A stretch of DNA of 64,000 nucleotides. It comes from Streptomyces sp. NBC_01754 (GTDB lineage Bacteria; Actinomycetota; Actinomycetes; Streptomycetales; Streptomycetaceae). The notes under the pieces are model-generated. The model made no database searches. It saw nothing but the letters and a program-made list of their open reading frames with translations, and had not been told where the DNA came from. The stretch lies in assembly GCF_035918015.1 (NCBI RefSeq), contig NZ_CP109132.1, positions 3,906,001-3,970,000 of the forward strand. Reading direction: 5' to 3'. Both the position numbers and the translations under genes were made by a program. The stretch's first letter is position 1; every line of letters starts with the position of its first letter. Below are positions 17,082-26,000 of the stretch, piece by piece.

Positions 17082-17332
17082 GATCCGTGGGCGGAAAGCG
17101 GCTGTCGAGGCCGCGGTGAGTTACAGAGGGGCGGTCAGGGGGAGGCCGCTGCTGCTGTCGGTCGGCCGACGACGAGCCGGAGCGACGGGGGCGCCCGGCG
17201 GCGAGGAACGGCACGTGTCGAAGGGCGCGGGAGTGGTCACCGCGCGGGCGTTGGCCGTACGATCCGAGACGAATCCTCCTCACAGTTGGGAGTCGATTCA
17301 CTGATCAGCGGGGTGATGACCCGTTGGTTACC

Positions 17333-17365
17333 ACGGCCGGGCGGTGGACAAGACCGCTCGGCCGT
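17333..17365 (-). terminator. Terminator of the 102-aa HTH gene
   Basis: Thirteen bases (17333-17345) pair with 17353-17365 with a single G-U, over a 7-nt loop. The hairpin starts three bases beyond the stop codon of the leftward gene at 17368-17676. The remaining gap up to 17081 shows no gene. Confidence 0.7.
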
Positions 17366-17367
17366 TC

Positions 17368-17676
17368 TTATCCGGCCGACTTCTCGTTCGCGCTTGGTTT
17401 CTGGGCCTTCCCGCGCATGCCAGCCTCGATCTGCTGCACTCGCGCCAGAGAGATGCCCAGCATCTTCGCGATCGACCGGTAGCTGACCTTCTCGGCCCGC
17501 ATCCTCAGGACAGCCTGCTGCCTGATCTCCCGTAGACGTGCCTGCTGTTCCGGCCACAGGGCGAGCAACTCACCCGCTCGAACCGCTTGGTCGCGCGGAT
17601 CTTGTATGGCTTGGATCGAGTCGACTACTTCCACCACCCGTTGCACCTCCTCCGTTCCATCGGCCTGGTCAGACAT
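17368..17676 (-). CDS. Small HTH (sigma-like) DNA-binding protein, 102 aa
   Basis: The N-terminal half is an acidic helix (EEVQRVVEVVDSIQAIQDPRDQAVRAGELLALWPEQQARL). The C-terminal half holds a helix-turn-helix: VSYRSIAKMLGISLARVQQIE, similar to sigma-70 region 4 or Trp-repressor-like HTHs. ATG 17676 has GGAGG eight bases upstream; the longer ORF from 18303 is a shadow. It is divergent from the gene at 17872 with the perfect palindrome at 17711-17750 between them, so it may bind there and repress both directions. Confidence 0.75.
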   Translation of the reverse strand: MSDQADGTEEVQRVVEVVDSIQAIQDPRDQAVRAGELLALWPEQQARLREIRQQAVLRMRAEKVSYRSIAKMLGISLARVQQIEAGMRGKAQKPSANEKSAG

Positions 17677-17710
17677 TCCGGCTCCCTCCGTGGACGTCAG
17701 GAGCGCGTGT

Positions 17711-17750
17711 CGATGGACACCGTACAGCCCCCGATGTACGGTGTCCATCG
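17711..17750. promoter_or_regulatory. Perfect 16-bp-arm inverted repeat (operator)
   Basis: CGATGGACACCGTACA (17711-17726) is repeated in exact reverse complement at 17735-17750 across an 8-bp spacer. A further GTACGG follows at 17758-17763. It sits between two divergent genes, 35 bp before the HTH gene's start. This is the length and place expected of a dimer- or tetramer-bound operator. The regulator is probably the adjacent 102-aa HTH protein. Confidence 0.75.
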
Positions 17751-17871
17751 TCCGCTGTACGGCGGATGGGTGCAGCAACACGCGCCCAACAGTGAGAAGC
17801 CCCCGGCCCGGCGCTGGAACGCCATGTGGGCCGGGGGCAGCCAGAGCTCTGCCTAAGACAGGAGACTGACC

Positions 17872-18300
17872 GTGAGCCATCCTTCCACCCCGGGCGCCAA
17901 GCCCACCAGGCGGCTCGACGCGACCGGTGCCGCCCGCCTCACGATTGCCCCGACTCCGGAGCGGGTGTCCGACGTGGACACCCCCCCGGCGCATCGGCCG
18001 CAACCGCACCCCGGTGGGAGGTGTCCGGTAGTGGAGTCCGCCCCGGAAAGCCGCTACGTCCCGAAGCTCCGGCACATCGGCCTGATCCTCGACGTCGTCG
18101 ACCCCGCCGGACCGATGACCGAGTCCACGCGCATCCGGCTCGCCGGTGAGACGGCCCACCACGACCAGGCCGACGTCGCCGTACTCCTCGCCCTGATGCC
18201 GGCGGTACCGCCCGCGAGCACCCGCAGCGAGTACGCCCATGCTCTCCGCGCCGTCGTCCGTGCCGAAAGGGGTGGGAGTACGGGGGGCCAGAGCGGCTGA
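17872..18300 (+). CDS. Hypothetical protein, 142 aa
   Basis: Not recognised. The first about 60 residues are Pro/Thr/Arg-rich and probably disordered. The C-terminal part (YVPKLRHIGLILDVVDPAGP, then HHDQADVAVLLALMPAVPPASTRSEYAHALRAVVRAE) looks folded and helical. The start is GTG with AGGAG seven bases upstream. It lies opposite the HTH gene across the palindrome. An accessory-element origin is likely from context. Confidence 0.6.
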   Translation: MSHPSTPGAKPTRRLDATGAARLTIAPTPERVSDVDTPPAHRPQPHPGGRCPVVESAPESRYVPKLRHIGLILDVVDPAGPMTESTRIRLAGETAHHDQADVAVLLALMPAVPPASTRSEYAHALRAVVRAERGGSTGGQSG

Positions 18301-18434
18301 CACCGACTCCGGGACGGGCTCTGCTCGGGGCCGGACCCGAGGTGAGGAGGAGCAAGATCAGCTCAGTGCGGGCGGCCGACCATGCCCGGCGGTGTGTGGC
18401 CCGAGGCTAAGACCTCAGGGCCGCCCCAGCGCCC

Positions 18435-18830
18435 TCAGACTTTGACGACAGCCACCGCTGCACCACACAGCATGAGCATGTCCTCGGTGTCCGAGGTGAG
18501 GATGGTCACGGGCCCGTGCGCGCGGAGGGCGGTGGCCGCGACCATCGGGTCGATGGCGTACTTGTGACCGGCCAGCCCGCCCGCCTCCCGGAGGATCTCG
18601 ACGGCGTGGGCGGCTGTCTCCTTGGTCACCGCTTCGACGACGAGTCGGGAGAGCGCCCAGGACAGACGCGCCTTGTGCACCCCTCGGGGATCGGCTTCCA
18701 CGAGGGTCACCGCGCTGACGATGACCCTGACGTCCCTCCTGGCAGCTACGGTCAGGAGCGAAGTCATCTCCCGGTCGGCGCGCAGGTATCGGGACAGCGC
18801 CTCGCTGTCGAGCACCCATGTACCGCTCAC
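18435..18830 (-). CDS. vapC: PIN-domain toxin, VapC type
   Basis: A 131-aa PIN-domain RNase-like protein. The acidic active-site residues are in place: D8 (WVLDSEALSRY), E45 (VTLVEADPRG), D94 (YAIDPMVAATAL) and D114 (ILTSDTEDM). VapC toxins cleave tRNA or rRNA when freed from antitoxin. ATG overlaps the antitoxin stop by four bases (18827-18830), so the pair is co-translated. No truncation is visible. Confidence 0.88.
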   Translation of the reverse strand: MSGTWVLDSEALSRYLRADREMTSLLTVAARRDVRVIVSAVTLVEADPRGVHKARLSWALSRLVVEAVTKETAAHAVEILREAGGLAGHKYAIDPMVAATALRAHGPVTILTSDTEDMLMLCGAAVAVVKV

Positions 18831-19114
18831 GCGGCAGCCTCGACGTTGCCGGTTCCCCTGTCGGTGGGGCCGAACAGTTTCTCCTCGGCTGCCTTGATGT
18901 CCTCGGGAGTCAGGGGGCCGTGGATTTCCTCGTTCGAGGCGATCAACTCAGCGAGATCATCGCGTTCGATTTGGCGTTGTATGGCGGCCTCTACATATCC
19001 GGAGATCCCACGCTTCCCGACACGGGCGCGCACGGCCTCGATGGTTCCCTCGTGGACTGACACGGAGACGGACTTGGTGGGTCCTTCACCGGGGGCATAA
19101 GGGGGAATCGTCAC
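18827..19114 (-). CDS. vapB: Antitoxin of the VapBC pair
   Basis: A 95-aa protein. The N-terminal segment SVSVSVHEGTIEAVRARVGKRGISGYVEAAIQRQIERDDL resembles a ribbon-helix-helix DNA-binding fold. The acidic C-terminal tail (NEEIHGPLTPEDIKAAEEKLFGP) would wrap the toxin. It is upstream of and overlaps the PIN toxin gene, the usual VapBC order. A short palindrome at 19132-19146 lies upstream for autoregulation. Confidence 0.85.
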   Translation of the reverse strand: MTIPPYAPGEGPTKSVSVSVHEGTIEAVRARVGKRGISGYVEAAIQRQIERDDLAELIASNEEIHGPLTPEDIKAAEEKLFGPTDRGTGNVEAAA

Positions 19115-19131
19115 GAGTCGATTCTAACAAA

Positions 19132-19146
19132 ACTTCTATGAGAAGT
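19132..19146. promoter_or_regulatory. Operator-like palindrome upstream of vapBC
   Basis: ACTTCT-ATG-AGAAGT lies 18 bp before the antitoxin start. A TAGAAT sequence on the minus strand at about 19119-19124 could be a -10 element. The placement suits autorepression by the VapBC complex. The rest of the gap to 19327 shows no gene. Confidence 0.5.
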
Positions 19147-19327
19147 GTGTGGCGCCGGACTCGTCCGCTCCCGCACCGACCCCGCGACGGTCGGCCCCTC
19201 CTCGCCGTCGGCGGCGAGGAGGGCGGTGCAGCAGCACGCGTGCCTGCTCTGCTCTCCCGACCCCCTTGTCACACACCGGATATGACGCCACGTCACTCAC
19301 GCGACCGGCGAACCGGACCAATCCCGA

Positions 19328-19981
19328 TCACACAATGCCCCTGCCCTCCGGAAGCACCGTGTCCTCATCCTCCGGGCACACGTAGAAGGCCATCTCGGAA
19401 ACCTCAGGGACCTCGACCAACAGCCCCGATTCCCGCAGAGTGGCCGCGATCACGTCCGGGTCGCCGGCCCACTGAAGTGGGAGGTCGTCGATCAGCATGC
19501 CCTCGTCGTCGAAACAGTCCAGGTGGGCTTGGCTGTTCCAGAAGACTGCCTGGGTCGGTCCTGTCTGGCGTTCATGCACATCGCTCCACCCGCTTGAGTT
19601 CGTGTAGGCGAAGTCCGGCTCTGCGAGGTATCCGATTTCCTCCAGTGCGGCGAAAGCCCTGACGAGACGGCACACGTCGGATTCTCCTGCCCGCGCCGCC
19701 AGAATGTTTCCGTCGCCCTCGCCCGAGTTGAGACCGAGTGTGACGCAAAGATCCTGTTTGGCAAAAACCACCTGGATCCGCGAGGGCATCCCGCTCGCCC
19801 ACCAGAAGGGAAGGTCGCGGATCAGGCCACCCTCGTCATCGAAGTACTGGTCAAGGTCAGACGGAATAACCATGATCGGATTGCCATCTGTAGTCCGCGC
19901 CTCGGTGGCGATTACCCATCCCGATGTGCGGAGTCCTTGGATTCCGCGCTCCACCCGCTCCCTGGCTGAACCGTCAATCAT
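19328..19981 (-). CDS. Immunity-like protein with two internal repeats, 217 aa
   Basis: Not assigned to a known family. The protein is an internal duplication: LDQYFDDEGGLIRDLPFWWASG near residue 43 and LDCFDDEGMLIDDLPLQWAGD near 153. It is acidic and soluble. Its ATG begins immediately after the TAA of the HNH-toxin remnant, with no gap, which is how toxin/immunity pairs are often arranged. The inferred role is immunity to that toxin. Codon use is less G/C-biased than in housekeeping neighbours, fitting acquired DNA. Confidence 0.65.
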   Translation of the reverse strand: MIDGSARERVERGIQGLRTSGWVIATEARTTDGNPIMVIPSDLDQYFDDEGGLIRDLPFWWASGMPSRIQVVFAKQDLCVTLGLNSGEGDGNILAARAGESDVCRLVRAFAALEEIGYLAEPDFAYTNSSGWSDVHERQTGPTQAVFWNSQAHLDCFDDEGMLIDDLPLQWAGDPDVIAATLRESGLLVEVPEVSEMAFYVCPEDEDTVLPEGRGIV

Positions 19982-20266
19982 TTATACCAAATCCACCTTG
20001 TCGGTCTTGAATTCCGGGCCTGTTCGTTTCGTCATGAACTCGTACTTGATGCCTTCATAATCGGCTTGGGCGGACTTGTTGGCATCAGCTGCGATGAGCT
20101 GGAGATTCGAAATTTCGGGCGTCGTGTCCACTCTTGCTTTGTCATCTGAATTGAACCCCACGGCGTGCCAGTGGGCGGCGAGCGGGACGATGTGATCGAC
20201 ATTCCAGTTCGACGCAGATCGCATGTTCCTGCCGTTGACGTCACCCCTCCTCTTGAACTCCTTCAG
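19982..20266 (-). pseudogene. C-terminal remnant of an HNH-type nuclease toxin, cut by the IS
   Basis: An open frame runs out of the IS end without a credible start: GSRLKEFKRRGDVNGRN leads into NWNVDHIVPLAAHWHAVG, ISNLQLIAADANKSAQADYEG and IKYEFMTKR. The WNVDHIVPLA block with downstream Asn matches the HNH/treble-clef nuclease tips of polymorphic toxins. The N-terminal delivery part is missing: beyond the IS lies an unrelated IS701 fragment. A Met at 20224 would give 80 aa but leave out the GRN strand. Its stop abuts the immunity-like gene. Confidence 0.7.
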
Positions 20267-20285
20267 CCTCGATCCACCGCGTGAT
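20267..20285 (+). repeat. Left terminal inverted repeat of the IS1380 element
   Basis: The sequence CCTCGATCCACCGCGTGAT is exactly reverse-complementary to 21909-21927. Identity extends to 20262. Confidence 0.9.
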
Positions 20286-20387
20286 GGCCGGGCTGTGGGC
20301 GGAGAAGCCAGAAGAGGTGCCCGCTGACCTGGGATGATGGGAGTTCTCTACGCTTCCATCAGCACCAACCGGCAAGGCACCTCTCGA

Positions 20388-21776
20388 GTGAAATCTTCCC
20401 ACGGCCCGGCGCGGATGTTTGCCGCGTTCGACGAATCGAATCTGATCGCGCACGCCGGGCTGGTCCCGGTGATCCGGCTGGCCGAGCGGTGCGACCTGCC
20501 CGCCCTGGTCGCCGAGAAGGTCAAGCTGACCGACGCGAAGAACGGCGCCGGCACGGCGGCTGACGCGAAGACGATGAGCATCGTAGGCGGCATGGTCGCC
20601 GGCGCCGACTCCATCGACGACCTGGACATTCTGCGCCACGGCGGTCTGAGGAAGCTGTTCGGCGGGGTGCGGGCGCCGTCCACACTGGGCACCTTCCTGA
20701 GGGCCTTCACCTGGGGACACGTCCGCCAACTCGAAGCGGCTGCCCGTGCGTTCACCTGCAATCTGGCAGCCCACACCGGTTTCGTCCCCAAAGGCGACGA
20801 GGTGGTTTTCGTCGACATCGACTCCAAGGTCAAGCAGGTCTACGGCCCCGCCAAGCAGGGTGCCTCCTTCGGCTACACCAAGGTCCGCGGCCTGCACTTC
20901 CAGATCGTCACCGTCAAGACCGCCACCTGCGCACCGGTCATCGTCGCCACCCGGCTGCGCAAGGGTTCGGCGGGCTCCGGAAAGGGCGCCGCCTCGCTAC
21001 TGCGCGAGGCCCTGGCCACCGTGCGGGCCATGGGCGTCACCGCGCAGATCGTCGTCCGTGCCGACTCCGCTTACTTCTCCCACAAGGTCGTGGACGCCTG
21101 CCGCAAGGCCGGCGCCCGCTTCTCCCTGGCCGTCGCGGTCACCAAGACCATCCGCGCGGCCATCGAGACGATCGGTCCCGACGTCTGGACGCCGATCAAG
21201 TACACCGACGCGGTCTGGGACGAGGACGAGGAACGCTGGATCTCCGACGCCGAGATCGCAGAAGTCCCGTTCACCGCGTTCACCAGCAAGAAGAAAGCGT
21301 TCCACACCACCGCCCGGCTGATCGTGCGCCGCGTGAAGCGGCTGAACCCGAAAACGGTGCCCGAGGGGCAGAGCGAGCTGTTCGCCGTCTGGCGCCACCA
21401 CGTGATCTTCACCGACAGCGTTTTCGTCCTGACCGACGCGGAACCGATGCACCGCGCCCACGCCGCGGTGGAACAGGTCTTCGCCGACCTGGAGGACTCC
21501 GCCCTGGCTCATCCGCCCTCGGGCAAGTTCACCGCGAACGCGGCCTGGCTCACCCTGGCGGCAGCCGCCTACAACCTCACCCGCGCCGCCGGCCGCCTCG
21601 CCTCCGTCTTCCATGCCAAGGCGGGGACCGGCACGATCCGTCGTCACCTCATCGACATCCCCGCCCGCATCGCACGCCCGGGACGACGGATCGTGCTGCA
21701 CCTGCCCCAACACTGGTGCCAGGCCGACGACTTCACTGACCTGTGGACCGCCATCGGACAGCGGATGCAGACCTGA
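20388..21776 (+). CDS. IS1380-family transposase
   Basis: A 462-aa DDE transposase. The likely catalytic residues are Asp in VVFVDIDSKVKQVYG, Asp in IVVRADSAYFS and Glu in HAAVEQVFADLEDSALAH; the N-terminal KSSHGPARMFAAFDESNLIAHAGLVPVIRLAE is typical of the family. GTG 20388 gives the usual N-terminus; an ATG at 20334 would add 18 residues. No frameshift or stop is seen, so the element could be active. Confidence 0.92.
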   Translation: MKSSHGPARMFAAFDESNLIAHAGLVPVIRLAERCDLPALVAEKVKLTDAKNGAGTAADAKTMSIVGGMVAGADSIDDLDILRHGGLRKLFGGVRAPSTLGTFLRAFTWGHVRQLEAAARAFTCNLAAHTGFVPKGDEVVFVDIDSKVKQVYGPAKQGASFGYTKVRGLHFQIVTVKTATCAPVIVATRLRKGSAGSGKGAASLLREALATVRAMGVTAQIVVRADSAYFSHKVVDACRKAGARFSLAVAVTKTIRAAIETIGPDVWTPIKYTDAVWDEDEERWISDAEIAEVPFTAFTSKKKAFHTTARLIVRRVKRLNPKTVPEGQSELFAVWRHHVIFTDSVFVLTDAEPMHRAHAAVEQVFADLEDSALAHPPSGKFTANAAWLTLAAAAYNLTRAAGRLASVFHAKAGTGTIRRHLIDIPARIARPGRRIVLHLPQHWCQADDFTDLWTAIGQRMQT

Positions 21777-21908
21777 CAGCCGGACCCTGCCGCCCGCCCA
21801 CGACCCGGAAGACCTCGGAGAACCCGCCACCGGCAGCGGCCAGCCGGAAAACCGACCTGCCCGCAACCCAAAATCCGCCCCAAAAGCAATCACACCGCGT
21901 GATCAGAA

Positions 21909-21927
21909 ATCACGCGGTGGATCGAGG
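21909..21927 (-). repeat. Right terminal inverted repeat of the IS1380 element
   Basis: Exact reverse complement of the left end. Identity extends to 21932. Confidence 0.9.
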
Positions 21928-22064
21928 CTGAACCGCTGCCCCACCCGCAACAGCAGCTCTTCCAGCTCAGCCGCCCACCCCGCCGCCAGTTCCATCTCCT
22001 GCGTGACCAGGACAACGGCCCCGCCGCGTCGCTGGTCACGGACTACCGAAACCTGACGAGCCAT
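21928..22064 (-). pseudogene. N-terminal remnant of an IS701-like transposase
   Basis: From ATG 22062-22064 the minus strand reads MARQVSVVRDQRRGG, then MELAAGWAAELEELLLRVGQRF, which resembles the start of IS701-family transposases (AAELxELxxRxxxRF). The frame then enters the IS1380 end and stops at 21903-21905. The remaining about 370 codons are absent. The stretch 22065-22202 holds no gene. The family assignment rests on a short match from memory. Confidence 0.5.
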
Positions 22065-22202
22065 CAATCTGAGACACTCGAAAAGAGGACCCTGACCAGC
22101 GACGATAGCGAACTACCGCTGGAGCAGTAACTCATCGTCCACGATCCAAGGTCACCGGTAACGCTCAACCAGGACACTTCAACAAGATCGCGTGACGAGC
22201 TG

Positions 22203-22973
22203 TTAGGGAATCTCCCTGCGGATAGCCCACGGAACTGAACCTTCAAGGAGCCAAGCCGCCTCTTCCACAACGGTATGCCCCGCCACCACCGTCTGTGAAA
22301 TCTCGCGTTTCAAAGATTTCTGCTGATCGCCATCGACCCGGGGAAAGAGACTGAGCGAGGCTCCCAGCCGGATCGCGGGAGACGGGTCACTCATTTTTTC
22401 CTGGATCCATTGATATACAGCCCGCCCCGTCTCGTCCATCGGCCCGGTGATGAATCCCAGGTTGGCCAGGGCCTCGATGATGTCCACCTTGAGTCGCTCA
22501 TCAAGTGAATCATCGAAAAGCGATCGCAGTAATTCCACGAGATCGTTCCGCTGTTCCTTTATCTGTGACAGCAGATACACGCCCGCGCACCTTTTGCGTA
22601 CGCCTTCATCCCGCTTGACCAGAAGGACAACTGCGGGGAGATATGTTTCGTAAACAGCGGCGACGCTCGTTTCCCATGCCACCATCTCGTCATATTCTGA
22701 GCGACGTTCCAGCGGCCTGTTCAGCTGCGACCTCTTCCACGACCATAGCGCCGACGTATAGATGCGGCCCAGATAGAAGAATATTTCCGGCCCGATCAAG
22801 GTAGTGCGGGACAGGCCCGCCTCGAACAGAACGGGAACGTACTCCACGGATTCGCGCTCAAGCATCATGCGCTGAGGGCAGATCGCCTCACATATCGTAA
22901 AAAGCGCCCTGCGAGCCCGGTTCGCATCGGAACTCGTCAGCTCTTGTTTTTCTCTGAACAGATCAGCGCTCAC
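22203..22973 (-). CDS. Helical (HEAT-like) putative immunity protein
   Basis: A 256-aa, almost wholly helical protein with repeating about 35-residue helix pairs, e.g. LVKRDEGVRKRCAGVYLLSQIKEQ, LKVDIIEALANLGFITGP and SDPSPAIRLGASLSLFPRVDG, the pattern of HEAT/Armadillo repeats. It starts with GTG 31 bp after the deaminase-toxin gene and is read in the same direction. It has lower G+C and non-Streptomyces codons (ATA, TTT, TAT, AAA). Position and composition suggest it protects against the upstream toxin; no known immunity family was recognised. Confidence 0.7.
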   Translation of the reverse strand: MSADLFREKQELTSSDANRARRALFTICEAICPQRMMLERESVEYVPVLFEAGLSRTTLIGPEIFFYLGRIYTSALWSWKRSQLNRPLERRSEYDEMVAWETSVAAVYETYLPAVVLLVKRDEGVRKRCAGVYLLSQIKEQRNDLVELLRSLFDDSLDERLKVDIIEALANLGFITGPMDETGRAVYQWIQEKMSDPSPAIRLGASLSLFPRVDGDQQKSLKREISQTVVAGHTVVEEAAWLLEGSVPWAIRREIP

Positions 22974-23004
22974 TTACACCCCATTCGGCAAGGCATCATG
23001 GAAA

Positions 23005-26000
23005 CTATGCATTCGTGACGATGATATCGAGGTGGCGCAGCACGGGCCCGCAGCGCGGGCACGGTGGGTACGGGTCTCCGACTTTGTGTGCACCTCTCAA
23101 CTCGTTGGCGTGGGCCGCTTCGACGCCCGCGCCCTTGACCGGGGATTCGTTGACCCCTTCCTTGTATTCGGTCGCGTAGGCCTGATCCAGACAGTCAATC
23201 TCGGCGCAGCCGAATGTATGTTTGAGGTTGTGTTGATCCAGCTTGTTCACCAGATTTCGGTTGATATCCGACTTGCTCCGGTCTTTACTCACCCCCTTGT
23301 ACGGCTCCACTCCCGAGCGAGTAGTCAGAATGGCGACGCACTCCGCAGGTTTGTGTCTCTTGGCCAGCGCCACGAGCTCCGGTGAGCTCGCACGCTCCCC
23401 GGCCGAAGGTCTGACGGGGACGTACTCCTCGCGCTTCAGATCGGTCTCGTTGAACAGCGCCCCGTACACCTCGATGAGATCGGCAGCCTCCTTGATCGAC
23501 CACTCCAGGCCGTGTTGATCACCTCTACGCCCAGACGTGCGGCGCTTTCTTATGCTTTCCAATAGTTTGATCAATTGATCAAGAAGGTCGACCCTGTCCT
23601 TGTAATCCTCATCCCCGGGGGTCAGGCTGACCCGAACGCCTCGCGCCTTAGGGAGAATGAGCTCCGGGTTGTCCGAAGCCATGATCAAACGACCCGGCGG
23701 GGTGAAGATCAGGTCATGTGGGTGCCCGTACATATTGAAGGAAACGCGCACGGGGCGGAGAACTTCATCGTCTGACCGTTTCTTCTTCCTTTCCCGCTCC
23801 TTGCCTTTTTTCTTGTTTTCGTCGTCACCCTTACCTCGATCCTTCTTCTTGCTCTGTAGTTTTCTCCAGAGGCCCTTTCCCTTATTGGCGATGAAGTCGA
23901 CGATCTTGTCGACCGCTCGATTCACCGGCCGGGACACCGCGTGGAACACGCTCTTGACCTTGTTGGCCAGGCCGCCGATGCCCAGCAGTGAGGCCAGGAA
24001 TCCGATAAGGAGCGGCACGCTCGCAGCCAAAGCCACTTCGACCATCTTCGGCACGCCCGCCTGGCCGCCGTTGGCTATCGCCACCACCGCGTCGAGCACC
24101 GCGTTGACGAAGTCCACGATCTGGGCGCCCTGGGTCACGATGAACGTGACGATGTCGATGATTCCCTTGACGGCCCGGACGAAGGCGGAGGCCGGGTTGA
24201 GGAGGGAGAGGATCCAGGTGATGCCCGCGATGATGACCGTGGGGATCAGGTAGCTGGTCAGTTTCTGGAGGATCGTGCTTTTGAGGTCGCCGGCCTCGGC
24301 CTGGATCTCCTTGGCGGCGCCGGCCGGTCCTTCGGCGGCGATGTTCTTCGCGACCGGGACCGAGGTCTCGACCGCCGACATCGCCTCGTCGGGGACGCCC
24401 TTGCGGATGACGCGGGCGCGGATGTTGTCCCAGGTCAGGCCCAGGAGTGAGCCGATGATCTGGATGATGCCCTTCATGTCGAACTTCTGGGGGAGTTCGA
24501 GTCCGGCCTTGACCGCGGTGCCCAGCAGCCAGGACACCAGGCCGGTCTTGAGGTGGTCGGCGATGTTGGTGACGAAGAGGTTGAGACCCGCGCCGACCGC
24601 GCTGACCAGGTTGCCCAGGAAGCCGATGGGATCCTTGATGATCTTCATGACCGCACCGGCGGCCTTGGCGAGGATGCCGAGGAGGAGGTTCTTCAGTTCG
24701 TTGATCGTCTTGATGGCACCGGCGATAGCGTCCTTCGCCTTGTCGATCAGGCCCTTGTTGGCCTCCTGGAGTTCCTTGATCTCCTCGTCGATCTTGTTCA
24801 GGGCCGCTGTGTACTTCTGTGCGAGGTCCTGGACGAGCTGTTCGGACTTCTCGTTGACGGTGGCTTCGAGGTCGTCGAACTTCCCGGCGAAGTCCTTCGC
24901 CGCGTCCTGGCCGAACTGCCGTAGATCGGCGGGCAGTTTGTCGACCTCGGCCTTCAGGGCGGTGCGGCCCTTGGCGATGCGGGCCTTGGCCTTGCCGAGC
25001 TCGGTGCCGATGATGTCGGCGACGGAAGAGATGACCGTCTGCATCTGGGAGACGTAGAGCTTGCGGGATTCCTGGTAGAGGTCGTTGGCCTCCTCGGGGA
25101 GGCCGGCGAACTTGTCCTTGACCCAGCGGCCCTTTCCCATCAGACCTGAGTAGCGTTTGTCCTTGTACTTCTTCATGCGGCGCTTGTGGTCGGCGGTGAA
25201 CGCGTCCCGGGCCGCCTTCTCACCGCGCGTGAACGCGGTGTCGACCTTCTTGTCGAGGCCGGACAGCGTTGTCTCGACGTCCTTCTTCGTGGTGTCGTAG
25301 ACGTTCTGGAGCTTCGCCGTGACCTCGGCGCGTTTCTTCTCGTCCTTCGACTTCGTCTCGCCCTTCCCGCCGTCGACCTGCTTGCCGGCCGAGGCGCGGG
25401 TGGCGGTGAGGGTGGTCATGGCGGAGGCACCGGAGGCGGCGGCGCCCGCCTTGGCGGCGGTGAGCTGCTGGTTCTCGGCCGCCCGGCCCGCCGCCGGGGC
25501 CTTGGCGGAGTCCGCCTCGGCGGTCTTCTTCGCCGACAGCGCGTCGTCGAAGTCGGGTTCGTTGCCCTTGGCGAGCTGTTCCTCGGTGACCTCGGCGTCG
25601 GCCATGGCCTGGTCGTTCTGCGCCGGGCCCTCGGAGAAGTCCGTGACGGCCGCGGGCTGCTTGTCCGGGATCGCGTCGGCGGCGGAGGGGGCGCCGGGAT
25701 CGCCGGGGGGCTGGTCGGGAGTGAGAGGGGTGACGTCCTTGTCCTTGGCGGCGGAGGTGTCCGGCGGGGCCTTCGTCGCCGTGTCGATGTCTTCGGCGGA
25801 CGTTTCCTTGCCATCGGTGACCTTGCCGTCGACCTCGGCCTTCACCCGGTCGGCCTTGCCGGACTCGGAGAACTTGTCGGCCTCGTCGAGGTTCTTCGGG
25901 GCCTGGGCGTCGATGGCCTCGTTCACCGCGTCGATGAACGCCTTCTTGTCGAACTCGCCGGGCTTCGCCGCGTTCATCTTCTCGGCGTTCGCCGTCTTTC

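Larger units (their letters stand above)
20267..21927 (+). mobile_element. IS1380-family insertion sequence, about 1661 bp
   Basis: The ends are perfect 19-bp inverted repeats starting CCTCGATCCACC, similar in style to the CCTAGATTC end of ISEcp1 (IS1380 family). The identity continues five bases outside on both sides (TTCAG left, CTGAA right), so the repeats may be 24 bp (20262-20285 and 21909-21932). No direct target duplication is seen. One intact transposase gene fills the element. It separates the HNH-toxin remnant from an IS701 fragment. Confidence 0.9.

Noticed and set aside
15741..22973. An integrative conjugative element or prophage between the CIS arms
   Set aside because: No integrase, excisionase, FtsK/Tra gene or flanking direct repeat is visible; only scattered accessory genes and IS parts are seen.
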